DNA of 64,000 bases from Mesorhizobium sp. AR10 (lineage in GTDB: Bacteria > Pseudomonadota > Alphaproteobacteria > Rhizobiales > Rhizobiaceae). The notes beneath the pieces are model-generated. The model was given only the letters and a program-made list of their open reading frames with translations, was not told the origin of the DNA and did no database searches. The DNA is taken from the NCBI RefSeq assembly GCF_024746795.1, contig NZ_CP080524.1, positions 2,396,001 through 2,460,000 of the forward strand, read 5' to 3'. This document shows, one piece after another, positions 54,512 through 62,822 of the stretch; position 1 is the first letter of the stretch; every line of letters begins with the position of its first letter. The translations under genes were made by a program, and so were the position numbers.

Positions 54512-55375
54512 CTAGCTGTCCACCAATGCTGGAAAGCACGCTGTGAAGGCCGTGTCTATAATGGCAAGCTTGATTGCCTGGGCGGTCATGTACTCCTGAT
54601 AGAAGCTGTTCGAGACCCACATGACCGAATGGCCGCGCTGGCCCAACCAGCCAACGCTGCCGAGTTGTTCGGCATCGCGCAGCTTGCGGGCAAGATGGGT
54701 GCGCGAAAGCTTGAGCCAATTGGCGAAATCGCCGATCGAAACGACATCGGTCGGAATTCGATCCTGTCCGGCATGATCGGGATCGACGCCGGATATCAGC
54801 CAATCCATCACGACGCCGCCATTGTTCAGCCAAGTAAACAGGGAAAAGGTCTGTTTCGGCTCGCGCACCGGGTTGGAAGAAAGCAGGCCGTCGGCCACCA
54901 GCGGCTGCAATCCGGCAAGCATGTCTGGTCGTTCGAGAAACCTGGCCACCCGGTTGGCGCCATCGAGACTGTCCAATGTCTGCAGATGGGCAAGCATCCA
55001 GCCGGCAAATGTTTCCACCGTGGCCGCCGTCAGCTGCAAGGGGCGTATACGCCCGTCCTCGCTCGTCGACACATACTGAATGAAATTGTAGTGCAGCATC
55101 TCCCTGACGAAGGCTTCGGCGGTGTTGCGGCTGGCCACCGAATGCTGGCGGATCGCTTCGATGAAACGGGCGATCGTCAATTCCTTGCGAAAGTCGTGCG
55201 GGTCCCGCCTGAAGTGCAAGGCAAGGCCGATGTGCGCCATCAGCCAACGCTGCTGCGTGGCAAACACGGAAGCGAGACGCGGGTTCTCTTCATAGGCCTG
55301 AAGCAGCGCCTGCGCTTGCGCCCGGACACGGCGATGCAATGCCGGATGGCTGGCAATATCTTCCAAGTTCAGCAC
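54512..55375 (-). CDS. Double-HTH protein of unrecognised family (paralogue A)
   Basis: A 287-residue protein. I do not recognise a named family. Residues about 50-145 read like a MarR-type winged helix: helices around RFIEAIRQHSVASRNTAEAF, then LHYNFIQYVSTSEDGRIRPLQLTAATVETF, with a DGR wing and an LT-x-A motif. A second HTH-like segment lies near the C-terminus (DVVSIGDFANWLKLSRTHLARKLRDAEQLG). Start GTG 55375 has GGGGGG upstream and makes it the same length as paralogue B. It is probably a transcription factor; no target is known. Confidence 0.75.
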   Translation of the reverse strand: MLNLEDIASHPALHRRVRAQAQALLQAYEENPRLASVFATQQRWLMAHIGLALHFRRDPHDFRKELTIARFIEAIRQHSVASRNTAEAFVREMLHYNFIQYVSTSEDGRIRPLQLTAATVETFAGWMLAHLQTLDSLDGANRVARFLERPDMLAGLQPLVADGLLSSNPVREPKQTFSLFTWLNNGGVVMDWLISGVDPDHAGQDRIPTDVVSIGDFANWLKLSRTHLARKLRDAEQLGSVGWLGQRGHSVMWVSNSFYQEYMTAQAIKLAIIDTAFTACFPALVDS

Positions 55376-55518
55376 TATCCCCCCGTGCTCCGCTCCAGCC
55401 TCCCAGCTGCGAAGACGCAAATCACATTTTCAGTCTTCGCGGCTCGTGTCCAGACGCCCAATCCAGACAACGACAGTGGATCGATCACAGCTGCGTTATG
55501 CAGTCGGTGCCGCTGATT

Positions 55519-56382
55519 TCATTCCTCAGTTGTCGGAAAACACGCCTGGTAGGCTGCCTCGACAATGGCGAGCTTGGCGGCCTGGACCGTCATGTACTCC
55601 TGGTAAAACTGGTTCGAGACCCACATGACCGAATGGCCGCGCGAGCCCAGCCAGCCGACGCTGCCGAGCGCCTCGGCGTCGCGCAATTTGCGGGCAAGAT
55701 GGGTTCGCGAGAGCTTGAGCCAACTGGCCATGTCGCCGATGGAAACCACGCTCGTCGGGATACGATCGAGGCCGGCATGGTCGGGATCGATGCCGGACAT
55801 CAGCCAATCCATGACGATGCCGCCATTGTTGAGCCAGATGAATAGGGAAAAGGTCTGTTTGGGTTCGCGCACCGGATTGGAGGAAAGCAGGCCGTCCGCC
55901 ACCAGCGGCTGCAATTTGGCAATCATGTCGGGTCGCTCAAGGAACATGGCCAACCGGCTGCCGCCATCGAGACTGTCCAGTGTTCGCAGATGGGCAACGA
56001 CCCAGCCGGTAAATGCTTTCAGCGTGGCCGCCGTCACCTGAAAAGGTCGGGCGCGCCCGTCCCCGGTCGTCGGCAGATACTCGACGATGTGATAGTGCAG
56101 CATCTCCTTGATGAAAGCGTCAGCGGTGTTGCGGCTGCCCACCGAATTCTGGCGTATGGCCGCCATGAACCGTGTCACCGTCAGTTCCGTGTGATGGTCG
56201 CGCGGGTCTCGTCTGAAGTGCAAGGCAAGCCCGACATGGGCCATCAGCCAACGCTGCTGCGAGGCGAACACGGAAGCAAGACGCGGGGTTGCTTCATAAA
56301 TCTGGATCAGTGCCAGCGACTGCGCCCGAACACCGCGATGCAATGCCGGATGGCCGGCAATATCTTCCAAATTCAGCGCCAT
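55519..56382 (-). CDS. Double-HTH protein of unrecognised family (paralogue B)
   Basis: A 287-residue paralogue of the previous gene, sharing most residues (LNLEDIAGHPALHRGVRAQ, FASQQRWLMAHVGLALHFRRDPRD, RNTADAFIKEMLHYH, LLSSNPVREPKQTFSLF, SRTHLARKLRDAE, GHSVMWVSNQFYQEYMT). The MarR-like DGR wing and the second HTH are retained. ATG 56382 directly follows a GGGGG run, so spacing is short; an upstream TTG is possible. The upstream DNA also resembles that of paralogue A, which suggests duplication of gene plus promoter. Confidence 0.75.
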   Translation of the reverse strand: MALNLEDIAGHPALHRGVRAQSLALIQIYEATPRLASVFASQQRWLMAHVGLALHFRRDPRDHHTELTVTRFMAAIRQNSVGSRNTADAFIKEMLHYHIVEYLPTTGDGRARPFQVTAATLKAFTGWVVAHLRTLDSLDGGSRLAMFLERPDMIAKLQPLVADGLLSSNPVREPKQTFSLFIWLNNGGIVMDWLMSGIDPDHAGLDRIPTSVVSIGDMASWLKLSRTHLARKLRDAEALGSVGWLGSRGHSVMWVSNQFYQEYMTVQAAKLAIVEAAYQACFPTTEE

Positions 56383-56641
56383 CCCCCTCGCGCTCCGACT
56401 CAAGCCCCCAGCTTCGAAGATACAGATTACATTTTCAGCCTTCACCTTCTGTGTCCAGCGTTGCGATGCGAAGAACAGGCCTGTCGTCAACTGCAGGGAA
56501 AGTCTGATCGGCAATATTCATGGCATGGCCGACCTTGCGCGCTTGGCCTGTCGACATCCAAGCGCGGCGCCTATGCAAACCCGTTGGCAAAGCCCTATCG
56601 TGGCGCCTTGAAATCCTTCGCCCTGGAACTGTCGACGCCGA

Positions 56642-57484
56642 GTGACCGCAATGCCTAGAACGATCCGAACGCTTGCGCCCGAGGACGTGGAAGCCCTTGT
56701 CGACTGGGCGGCCGCCGAAGGCTGGAACCCCGGCCTCGACGATGCCGCGGTGTTCCGGGCGGCCGATCCCGAGGGCTTCATCGGCGCCTTTGTCGACGGC
56801 GAGATGGTGGCCGGTATCTCGGCCGTTATCTATGGTGCCGACTTCGGGTTCATCGGCCTCTACATCTGCCGCCCGGACAGGCGCGGCCAAGGGCATGGCA
56901 AGGCGGTCTGGCATGCCGGTATGGCGCGGCTCGGCAACCGCACGATCGGCCTCGATGGCGTTGCTGAACAGCGTGACAACTACCAGCGCATGGGGTTCGT
57001 GCCTGCTTACGACACTGTTCGCTACAGTGGGCCGGTCGGCACCCTGGCGAGCCCGGGCGACATCCAGCCTGTCGCGCCGGAGCGCATCGCCGATATCCTG
57101 GCTTACGATCGCATTTGTTTCCCGGCACCACGGCAATCCTTCCTCGAGGAATGGCTGCAGCCGCCCCGCATTGCGCTTGCGATCGTCAAATCCGGAACGG
57201 TTTCCGGCTACGGCGTGGCGCGGCCGTGCCGCGATGGTTTCAAGATCGGGCCGTTGTTCGCCGACGATATGGAAATTGCGCTGCAACTTTTGACGGGATT
57301 GGCAAGCGTTCACGCCGGCAAGACCCTGCACATCGACGTCCCGGCAACCAACGGCGATTTTACAGCGAGGCTCGAAGCGGCCGGTCTGTCGCCCAGCTTC
57401 ACAACGACCCGAATGTACAGGGGAGGCGTGCCTGAAAATATCCCAGCCAGGGTTTTCGGGGTAACGACACTCGAATTGGGCTGA
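56642..57484 (+). CDS. GNAT-family N-acetyltransferase
   Basis: A 280-residue acetyltransferase. The N-terminal GNAT domain begins RTIRTLAPEDVEALVDWAAAEGWNPG and has the acetyl-CoA motif IGLYICRPDRRGQGHGKAVWHAGM (R-R-G-x-G-x-G). The C-terminal half (LEEWLQPPRIALAIVKSGTVSGYGVARP) resembles the second domain of YitH-type proteins. The start is GTG 56642 or ATG 56651. A 397-residue frame on the opposite strand is a shadow. The substrate is unknown. Confidence 0.88.
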   Translation: MTAMPRTIRTLAPEDVEALVDWAAAEGWNPGLDDAAVFRAADPEGFIGAFVDGEMVAGISAVIYGADFGFIGLYICRPDRRGQGHGKAVWHAGMARLGNRTIGLDGVAEQRDNYQRMGFVPAYDTVRYSGPVGTLASPGDIQPVAPERIADILAYDRICFPAPRQSFLEEWLQPPRIALAIVKSGTVSGYGVARPCRDGFKIGPLFADDMEIALQLLTGLASVHAGKTLHIDVPATNGDFTARLEAAGLSPSFTTTRMYRGGVPENIPARVFGVTTLELG

Positions 57485-57573
57485 TACGGTCGGCTCAGAG
57501 AAGTTCGTCGTCCACGAAATCGCCCTGCGCAACTCCAACAAACTCAAGCAAGAGCAGCAGCGGAGACGGCCAA

Positions 57574-58206
57574 CTAGCGGGCCTGCGCGCTCGCAGCGCA
57601 AGCCCGGGACAGATGTTCGTTCCATTCAATGTGCGGGATACGATGGGCTAGGTAGTCGGCCATTTGCATCAGCGCGTCAGAAGCGGTCAGTTGGCCTGGG
57701 TGCAACGCCAGCCTGAGCCAAAGCCCGTCGATAAGTGTCGTTATGCCAAGCGCGACGGTTTCACATTCGCCCGACGGCACGAGCGCCGACAGTGCCGTCA
57801 TCAGGTTTGAATGCATGCGGGCATGAACGACGCGCTGGATACGCGCCAGCTGTGGCTCGCGCGGGATTTCGGCGCAAAGGGCAAGCCAGGCGCGACAAAT
57901 CCCGGGAGTGAAAAACGCCGTGCTGAAATTGCCTTCGATGATCGCCCATAATCGCTGATCCGGGCTACGAGCAAGGCGCATCAAGCGGATGACCTCATCC
58001 CGCAGCAAAGCATTCGAGTGCCGCATGGCATGCTCGAACAGTTCCTGTTTGGTTTTGAAATAGTGGTGGACAATGCCCTTCGACGCGCCTGCCCTCTGGG
58101 CGACCTTTTCGATGGTGGCTCCGCCCATACCCTCCGCCTGGAGGACCTCATAGGCTGCATGGCGCAATTCGCGGCGTCGAATATCGCTTATTCTCGTGAG
58201 ACTCAT
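57574..58206 (-). CDS. TetR-family regulator, BetI-like
   Basis: A 210-residue TetR-type regulator. The N-terminal HTH reads DIRRRELRHAAYEVLQAEGMGGATIEKVAQRAGASKGIVHHYFKTKQELFEHAMR, which is close to the BetI pattern. ATG 58206 is preferred; the upstream extension to 58260 is low-complexity. It is divergent from the LuxR-type gene with an 85-base gap. A TTGGCCAA palindrome (about 58225) lies in the gap. It may regulate either the LuxR gene or the adjacent oxidative cluster. Confidence 0.9.
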   Translation of the reverse strand: MSLTRISDIRRRELRHAAYEVLQAEGMGGATIEKVAQRAGASKGIVHHYFKTKQELFEHAMRHSNALLRDEVIRLMRLARSPDQRLWAIIEGNFSTAFFTPGICRAWLALCAEIPREPQLARIQRVVHARMHSNLMTALSALVPSGECETVALGITTLIDGLWLRLALHPGQLTASDALMQMADYLAHRIPHIEWNEHLSRACAASAQAR

Positions 58207-58291
58207 GCGCCGACATTGACATATTTGGCCAATAGGATCAAGAATCGGCCAGACGACCAATTTACAGGATGCCTAGCCAAGGAGGAGAGAA

Positions 58292-59371
58292 ATGAATGTT
58301 CTTTCTCCAGTAAGCGCCGATCCTCGAGACCGCGCGTGGACGCGGAACGCGTCCGAAATTCCGCGCCGCGCAGCCAAGATGGGATTTTGGGACGCGATCG
58401 GGCGCGCCAGTGCAGCCATAGGCGGCGAGACCTTCTATGATCGGCTTCTAGAGGTGCTGAGCTCGTTGGTAAAAGCCGACCTTCTTTCTCTGGTCCGCTA
58501 TTCAAGTTTTGGCGCACCCGATCTGGTTATTCCTCGTGAGATCAGGATTGAGGTTGCAGCACCTTATGACTCTGGTTTCTATGCGTTCGACCCTTTCCAC
58601 AACTATTGGCGAACTGTCGGGGAGCCTGCCGTCAAATCCTTGCGTCGGCTGGCGCCCGACGAATTGTGGAAGAGCCGCTATGCCCTGGAATTCTTACGCG
58701 CCGCGCGCATTAGCGACGAAATCGCGGTGTTCTTGCCGCCAATCGGCGGAGCCAGCCCAACCCTCATTGTTGACCGGGCCGTTGGCGAGTTCACGGCCGC
58801 TGAGGTCGTCCGCGTCGAGAGTGTGTTTCCGCTTTTGGCGGGCCTGCACAATGCGCATCTCAAGGCAATTATCAGCCGCGGATTGATCGGCCATTCGACA
58901 GAAAAGCCATTGCGCTTGATCGACCGCAGCGGCAAGGAGCTCGCGGCCAATCACGCGTGGAGGACGTTGGCCGCAGATCCAGGAAGCGGGCTCGTCGAAG
59001 CCCTGGCGGATTTGGCCTGTCCCGGCAGAACGCAGACATCGCTTGCCGACGGTCGGCTCATCGTCAGGTCTCCCCTGGCTGCGGATTTTGGTGCCGCCCC
59101 AGGAGGCTTGTGCGATCAGGTGGAAGTGTCCGCCCTGAACGCTCCGAGTGGGCAAGACGACGGCTGGCTTGCGTGCCTTACCCACCGAGAGAGGCAAATT
59201 GTGATGCTCACTCTGGAAGGGCATCCGATCGTGAGCATAGCCAGCCGCCTCGGCCTCAAGCGCGGCACTGTCAAGAACCATCGGCTACGCCTCTACCAGA
59301 AGCTCGACATCACCACCGAGAGAGAACTTTTTCTCACCTACATGCAACATCTGCGAGCCCCTGGAAGATGA
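58292..59371 (+). CDS. LuxR-type transcriptional regulator
   Basis: A 359-residue regulator with a C-terminal LuxR/GerE HTH (LACLTHRERQIVMLTLEGHPIVSIASRLGLKRGTVKNHRLRLYQKL). The N-terminal 280 residues are not a recognisable autoinducer domain and show only a weak PAS/GAF-like look (YDRLLEVLSSLVKADLLSLVRYSS). A strong AAGGAGG precedes ATG 58292. It converges with the monooxygenase gene. The 20-bp dyad sites at 60843 and 60934 are the right size for a LuxR-type dimer, but this link is inference. Confidence 0.9.
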   Translation: MNVLSPVSADPRDRAWTRNASEIPRRAAKMGFWDAIGRASAAIGGETFYDRLLEVLSSLVKADLLSLVRYSSFGAPDLVIPREIRIEVAAPYDSGFYAFDPFHNYWRTVGEPAVKSLRRLAPDELWKSRYALEFLRAARISDEIAVFLPPIGGASPTLIVDRAVGEFTAAEVVRVESVFPLLAGLHNAHLKAIISRGLIGHSTEKPLRLIDRSGKELAANHAWRTLAADPGSGLVEALADLACPGRTQTSLADGRLIVRSPLAADFGAAPGGLCDQVEVSALNAPSGQDDGWLACLTHRERQIVMLTLEGHPIVSIASRLGLKRGTVKNHRLRLYQKLDITTERELFLTYMQHLRAPGR

Positions 59372-59380
59372 TACCCATGT

Positions 59381-60775
59381 TCACTCAGCTGCAGCGGGAA
59401 CTTCGGTCTCAGCAAGGCTAGGCACCGGCAGTCGTGTGCGTCCGAAGCCAAGGGCACGCGCTCGCTTCCGGCCACGCCGCAGTTCACTGTCCAGATCGGC
59501 AAAATAGATGTCCTGATCGAGCTGCATGGTGTGGCGCGCCGAAGCGTAGTAGCGCGCCATATGCTTCTTCTCGTCGGCGATGATCATGCGTGACTGTTCC
59601 TCCACGTCCGGCAATGCGTATTCGCCCGACAAGTAGGCCGCGATCCATTTCGCCTGGCGCTCGGCAAGCGCGAAAAGCGTGATGCTGGGTTGGGCCAAAG
59701 CGATGAAGAACAGGTTCGGGATCCCGGGCTTGAGCACGCGCTTGAAGAGAGGCAGCCGATTGCCGGGCGCCGCTATAAAGGACGGATCGAAGAATGGAAA
59801 GGTGACCTTGTAGCCGGTGGCCCAGACGATGATATCGATCTTTTCGCGACGCCCGTCTTCGAAAACGATGCTGTCCCCATCAAGCTCTCTGATCCCAGGC
59901 CGAATCTCTATATCGCCCGAAGCGACAAGAGTTGGGAACGTGTCCGATACCGAGATATGAGCCTCGAAGACGCGGTGGTCGGGTTTCGGCAGACCGAAGT
60001 CCTCCATGTAGCCGACTGCGAAATGGAATATCCGACGACCGACCCAGCGTTGCCATGACAGCGGCAGCCAGGGATACAGCTTGCCCTTGTCGGCCGGCTT
60101 TCCGAGGAGAAAGCGTGGAAAGATATGCGCGCCGCGCCGCGTGCTCACAAAGAGCTTCTTCGTTATGTGGCGTGGGCAAAGCTCGGTGGCGATGTCCATT
60201 GCCGAATTGCCCATCCCGACAACGAGAACGCTCTTATCCCTGAAGTCGACAGGGTTGAAGGGATCGCGATAGGTATGCGAATGAAATTGCGTGCCGTCGA
60301 AATGGCCGGGATAAGCGGGGTCCGGCAGGCGGGAATCCCAGTGATGCCCATTGCAGACGAACAGGGCATCATAAGAGTGCGTCTGGCCGTCGCCCAAGCG
60401 AATTTGCCATATTCCCTGACCGTCACGATTGGCCTCGGTGACTTCCGTGTTGAGTCTGACTTTGCCGGATAAGCCGAAGTGCTCCACATAGGCCTGCAAA
60501 TAGGCCAGCACCTGCGTGTGGTGCAGATAGTGAGGCGTATCGGCAGGCATTGGAAAGTCTGAAAGCTGCAGCTGCAGCTTCGACGTATCGATGTGCAGGG
60601 AGCGATAGGCCGCCGACTTCCCATTTGGATTCTCGAATGCCCATTGGCCGCCAATCCGGTCGCTCATGTCAAACCAGTCAAAAGGGATGCCCCGTTCGGC
60701 AAGCGCCTTGGCGGTGACGATGCCGCTGCAGCCGGCTCCGATGACGCAGCATTTGGGAAGAGTATCTGGCTTCAT
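59381..60775 (-). CDS. Flavin-containing monooxygenase
   Basis: A 464-residue class B flavoprotein monooxygenase. It has the FAD-binding V-I-G13-A-G15-C-S-G18 motif, the identifying sequence F159-x-G161-x-x-x-H165-x-x-x-Y169 and the NADPH motif V-G187-M-G189-N-S. The Y rather than W at the end of the motif suits FMO-type enzymes more than Baeyer-Villiger enzymes, but some FMOs act on ketones. ATG 60775 is chosen. It is probably part of the oxidative cluster with the divergent SDR. Confidence 0.92.
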   Translation of the reverse strand: MKPDTLPKCCVIGAGCSGIVTAKALAERGIPFDWFDMSDRIGGQWAFENPNGKSAAYRSLHIDTSKLQLQLSDFPMPADTPHYLHHTQVLAYLQAYVEHFGLSGKVRLNTEVTEANRDGQGIWQIRLGDGQTHSYDALFVCNGHHWDSRLPDPAYPGHFDGTQFHSHTYRDPFNPVDFRDKSVLVVGMGNSAMDIATELCPRHITKKLFVSTRRGAHIFPRFLLGKPADKGKLYPWLPLSWQRWVGRRIFHFAVGYMEDFGLPKPDHRVFEAHISVSDTFPTLVASGDIEIRPGIRELDGDSIVFEDGRREKIDIIVWATGYKVTFPFFDPSFIAAPGNRLPLFKRVLKPGIPNLFFIALAQPSITLFALAERQAKWIAAYLSGEYALPDVEEQSRMIIADEKKHMARYYASARHTMQLDQDIYFADLDSELRRGRKRARALGFGRTRLPVPSLAETEVPAAAE

Positions 60776-60836
60776 GGCAAAGGCTCCGGCGAAACAATCT
60801 TGGATGTGCGAGGAGCCTAGATCACGCTTTGTGGTG

Positions 60837-60959
60837 CCAACAATGGTGCCGACGGTCACCATAGAGTTTGGGTGCGTCGCCGCGAAGACTTTTGTAAATG
60901 TTGGCCCGGCCGCAGCAGAGGCCCACTCTGCAGATGGTGACCGTCGGCACCATTGTTGG
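60837..60959. promoter_or_regulatory. Paired 20-bp dyad operators between divergent FMO and SDR genes
   Basis: A perfect 26-bp inverted repeat (60837-60862 and 60934-60959) holds in each arm a dyad ATGGTG-N8-CACCAT (60843-60862 and 60934-60953). Site edges lie about 67 bases from the FMO ATG and 65 bases from the SDR ATG. They read as operators for one regulator acting on both promoters. No clear -35/-10 pairs were assigned. Confidence 0.65.
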
Positions 60960-61018
60960 AGCCGCGACCTGTGAATAGGTTTTCTGGCATCCACGATCGC
61001 TTTGCCGGGAGCCGTTCC

Positions 61019-61783
61019 ATGACACTCAATCACTCATCACAGGAGAGGTTCCAGGTGCCGCCTCTTCTTGTTGGCCGCCGCGCCGTCGTGACCGGTGCAG
61101 CGGGTGGCATCGGCAAGGCAATCGCCGATGCCTTCGATGCGGCCGGAGGGACGGTGGTCCGCCTTGACATAAGGGCTTCCGACTCTGTTCGCAGCTGTGA
61201 TGTGGCAGATGAAGAATCCGTGGTGCGTGCATTCATGGACGTGGCAGCCGACGGACCCGTCGACGATGTCGTCCATGCAGCTGCGATTGGCGCCGTCGCT
61301 GCACTGGCTGACATGTCGGCAGCGGAGTTCCGCCGCGTGCTGGACGTGAACCTGACGGGTGCCTTCCTGGTCGCGCGAGAGGCGACGCGCCATATGCGCC
61401 GCGGCGGAAATCTCGTCCTTGTCGCTTCGCAGTACGGCCTCAAGGGGTGGCCCCTGTGGGGAGCCTATTGTGCCTCCAAGGCTGGCGTATTGAGGTTGGC
61501 TGACACGCTCGTGGGGGAACTCGCACCGCAGGGCATACGCGTGAATACGATTTCGCCTGGCAGCGTCGACACGGAGATGGTCGCAACAACCACCGCCAAT
61601 ATTGCGCGTCAATCGGGAGCTGATGCCGCGGCTATTCGCGCCGGCTATGAAGCGGCCATCCCCATGGGCCGCTTTGCGCAACCCGGAGAGATTGCATCCG
61701 TCGCTGTGGCGCTCTGCTCAGGCCTCTGCTCCTATGTGAACGGATCCAATATCGTCGTCGACGGCGGAGAACTTTCGCGATGA
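61019..61783 (+). CDS. Short-chain dehydrogenase/reductase (first)
   Basis: A 254-residue SDR. The nucleotide motif is TGAAGGIGKAIAD (TGxxxGxG) and the catalytic Y150-x-x-x-K154 is in YCASK, preceded by the S in VLVASQYG. The sequence ends IVVDGGELSR. ATG 61019 is used. It lies in the position of a divergent partner of the FMO gene. Typical SDRs interconvert alcohol and ketone, which could feed a monooxygenase step. Confidence 0.92.
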   Translation: MTLNHSSQERFQVPPLLVGRRAVVTGAAGGIGKAIADAFDAAGGTVVRLDIRASDSVRSCDVADEESVVRAFMDVAADGPVDDVVHAAAIGAVAALADMSAAEFRRVLDVNLTGAFLVAREATRHMRRGGNLVLVASQYGLKGWPLWGAYCASKAGVLRLADTLVGELAPQGIRVNTISPGSVDTEMVATTTANIARQSGADAAAIRAGYEAAIPMGRFAQPGEIASVAVALCSGLCSYVNGSNIVVDGGELSR

Positions 61784-61989
61784 CTGAAAGCACCATCGGC
61801 AGTCGCCAAATCGCGATCTGCGCGCCGCGCAGCTAAGCAGGATATCGATCTACCTGCTTCTCCAGCAATCGTTTGGTCTCGCTGCAGCGCGCGACATCGG
61901 CAGCACTGCCGACCGGAGCGCGGAAATTTTCGGCGGTGCGGGTCGGCAGCGCGAAAGAAGCCAAAGCCAAGGACCACAGGGAGGAAAGA

Positions 61990-62760
61990 ATGCCGCAACG
62001 GGTCATGATCACAGCGGGTGGTTCGGGCATAGGATGGGCGATCGCGAAGGCGTTCGTCGACAATGGCGCCAGGGTTCATATTTGCGATGTCGACGAGCGG
62101 GCGCTTGGCGAAGTCACCGAGAAATATCCGCAGATCGCGGTCCGTCGACTCGACCTGACGGATGAGGAAGCGATCGACCGTTGGTTCGACGATGCCTTGG
62201 GCGATCTCAACGGCCTCGATGTCTTGATCAACAATGCTGGCACCAAGGGGCCGACCGGCTATGTCGAGGAGCTCAAGCTCGACGACTGGCGCGAATGTCT
62301 GAGCGTCTGTCTCGATGCTCAGTTCCTTTGTGCCAGGCGGGCCACACCCGCCATGAAGGACCAGCGTTCGGGCAGCATCATCAATATCTCCTCGACCGCC
62401 GGGCTCTACGGCTATGGCCTTCGCACGCCTTATGCCGCTGCCAAATGGGCGGTAATCGGGTTTACCAAATCCCTTGCCGTCGAGCTGGGTCCGTATGGCG
62501 TGCGCGCCAATGCAATTTGCCCGGGCTCTGTCGATGGCGCACGCATGCAGCAGGTGATGAAGGCCGAGGCCGAAAGCCGCGACGTCTCCCTCGATCTCGT
62601 CCACAAGGAATACGTCCAGTCCCAGTCGATCAAGCGCTTCGTCAAGCCGGAAGAGATCGCCGATATGTGCCTCTTCCTCGCCTCGCCCGCCGCCAAGATG
62701 ATGACCGGCCAGGCAATCGCTGTCGACGGCCACACCGAGACGTTCCACATAGGCAGCTGA
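61990..62760 (+). CDS. Short-chain dehydrogenase/reductase (second)
   Basis: A 256-residue SDR with TAGGSGIGWAIAKAF, NNAGTKGPTG and catalytic Y148-A-A-A-K152, preceded by SSTAGLYG. ATG 61990 is chosen because GAGGAAAG lies just upstream; the frame can extend to 61873. It is 206 bases after the first SDR. Sequence differs clearly from the first SDR, so the two are not recent duplicates. Confidence 0.92.
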   Translation: MPQRVMITAGGSGIGWAIAKAFVDNGARVHICDVDERALGEVTEKYPQIAVRRLDLTDEEAIDRWFDDALGDLNGLDVLINNAGTKGPTGYVEELKLDDWRECLSVCLDAQFLCARRATPAMKDQRSGSIINISSTAGLYGYGLRTPYAAAKWAVIGFTKSLAVELGPYGVRANAICPGSVDGARMQQVMKAEAESRDVSLDLVHKEYVQSQSIKRFVKPEEIADMCLFLASPAAKMMTGQAIAVDGHTETFHIGS

Positions 62761-62822
62761 CGCTCTTGCACAGCAAGCAAACTCGCTAAGGGCAGCAAGC
62801 ATCGATAGCGGACCACCAGGAC

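Noticed and set aside
56435..57625. 396-residue minus-strand frame overlapping the GNAT gene
   Set aside because: The plus-strand GNAT has the acetyl-CoA motif; this frame is low-complexity Arg/Gly.
60837..60959. Miniature inverted-repeat transposable element
   Set aside because: The 26-bp repeats are terminal to a 123-bp segment, but there is no flanking target-site duplication and each arm is itself a dyad, which fits operators better.
60837..60959. Rho-independent terminator
   Set aside because: Arms are separated by 71 bases, no T run follows, and it lies between divergent, not convergent, gene starts.
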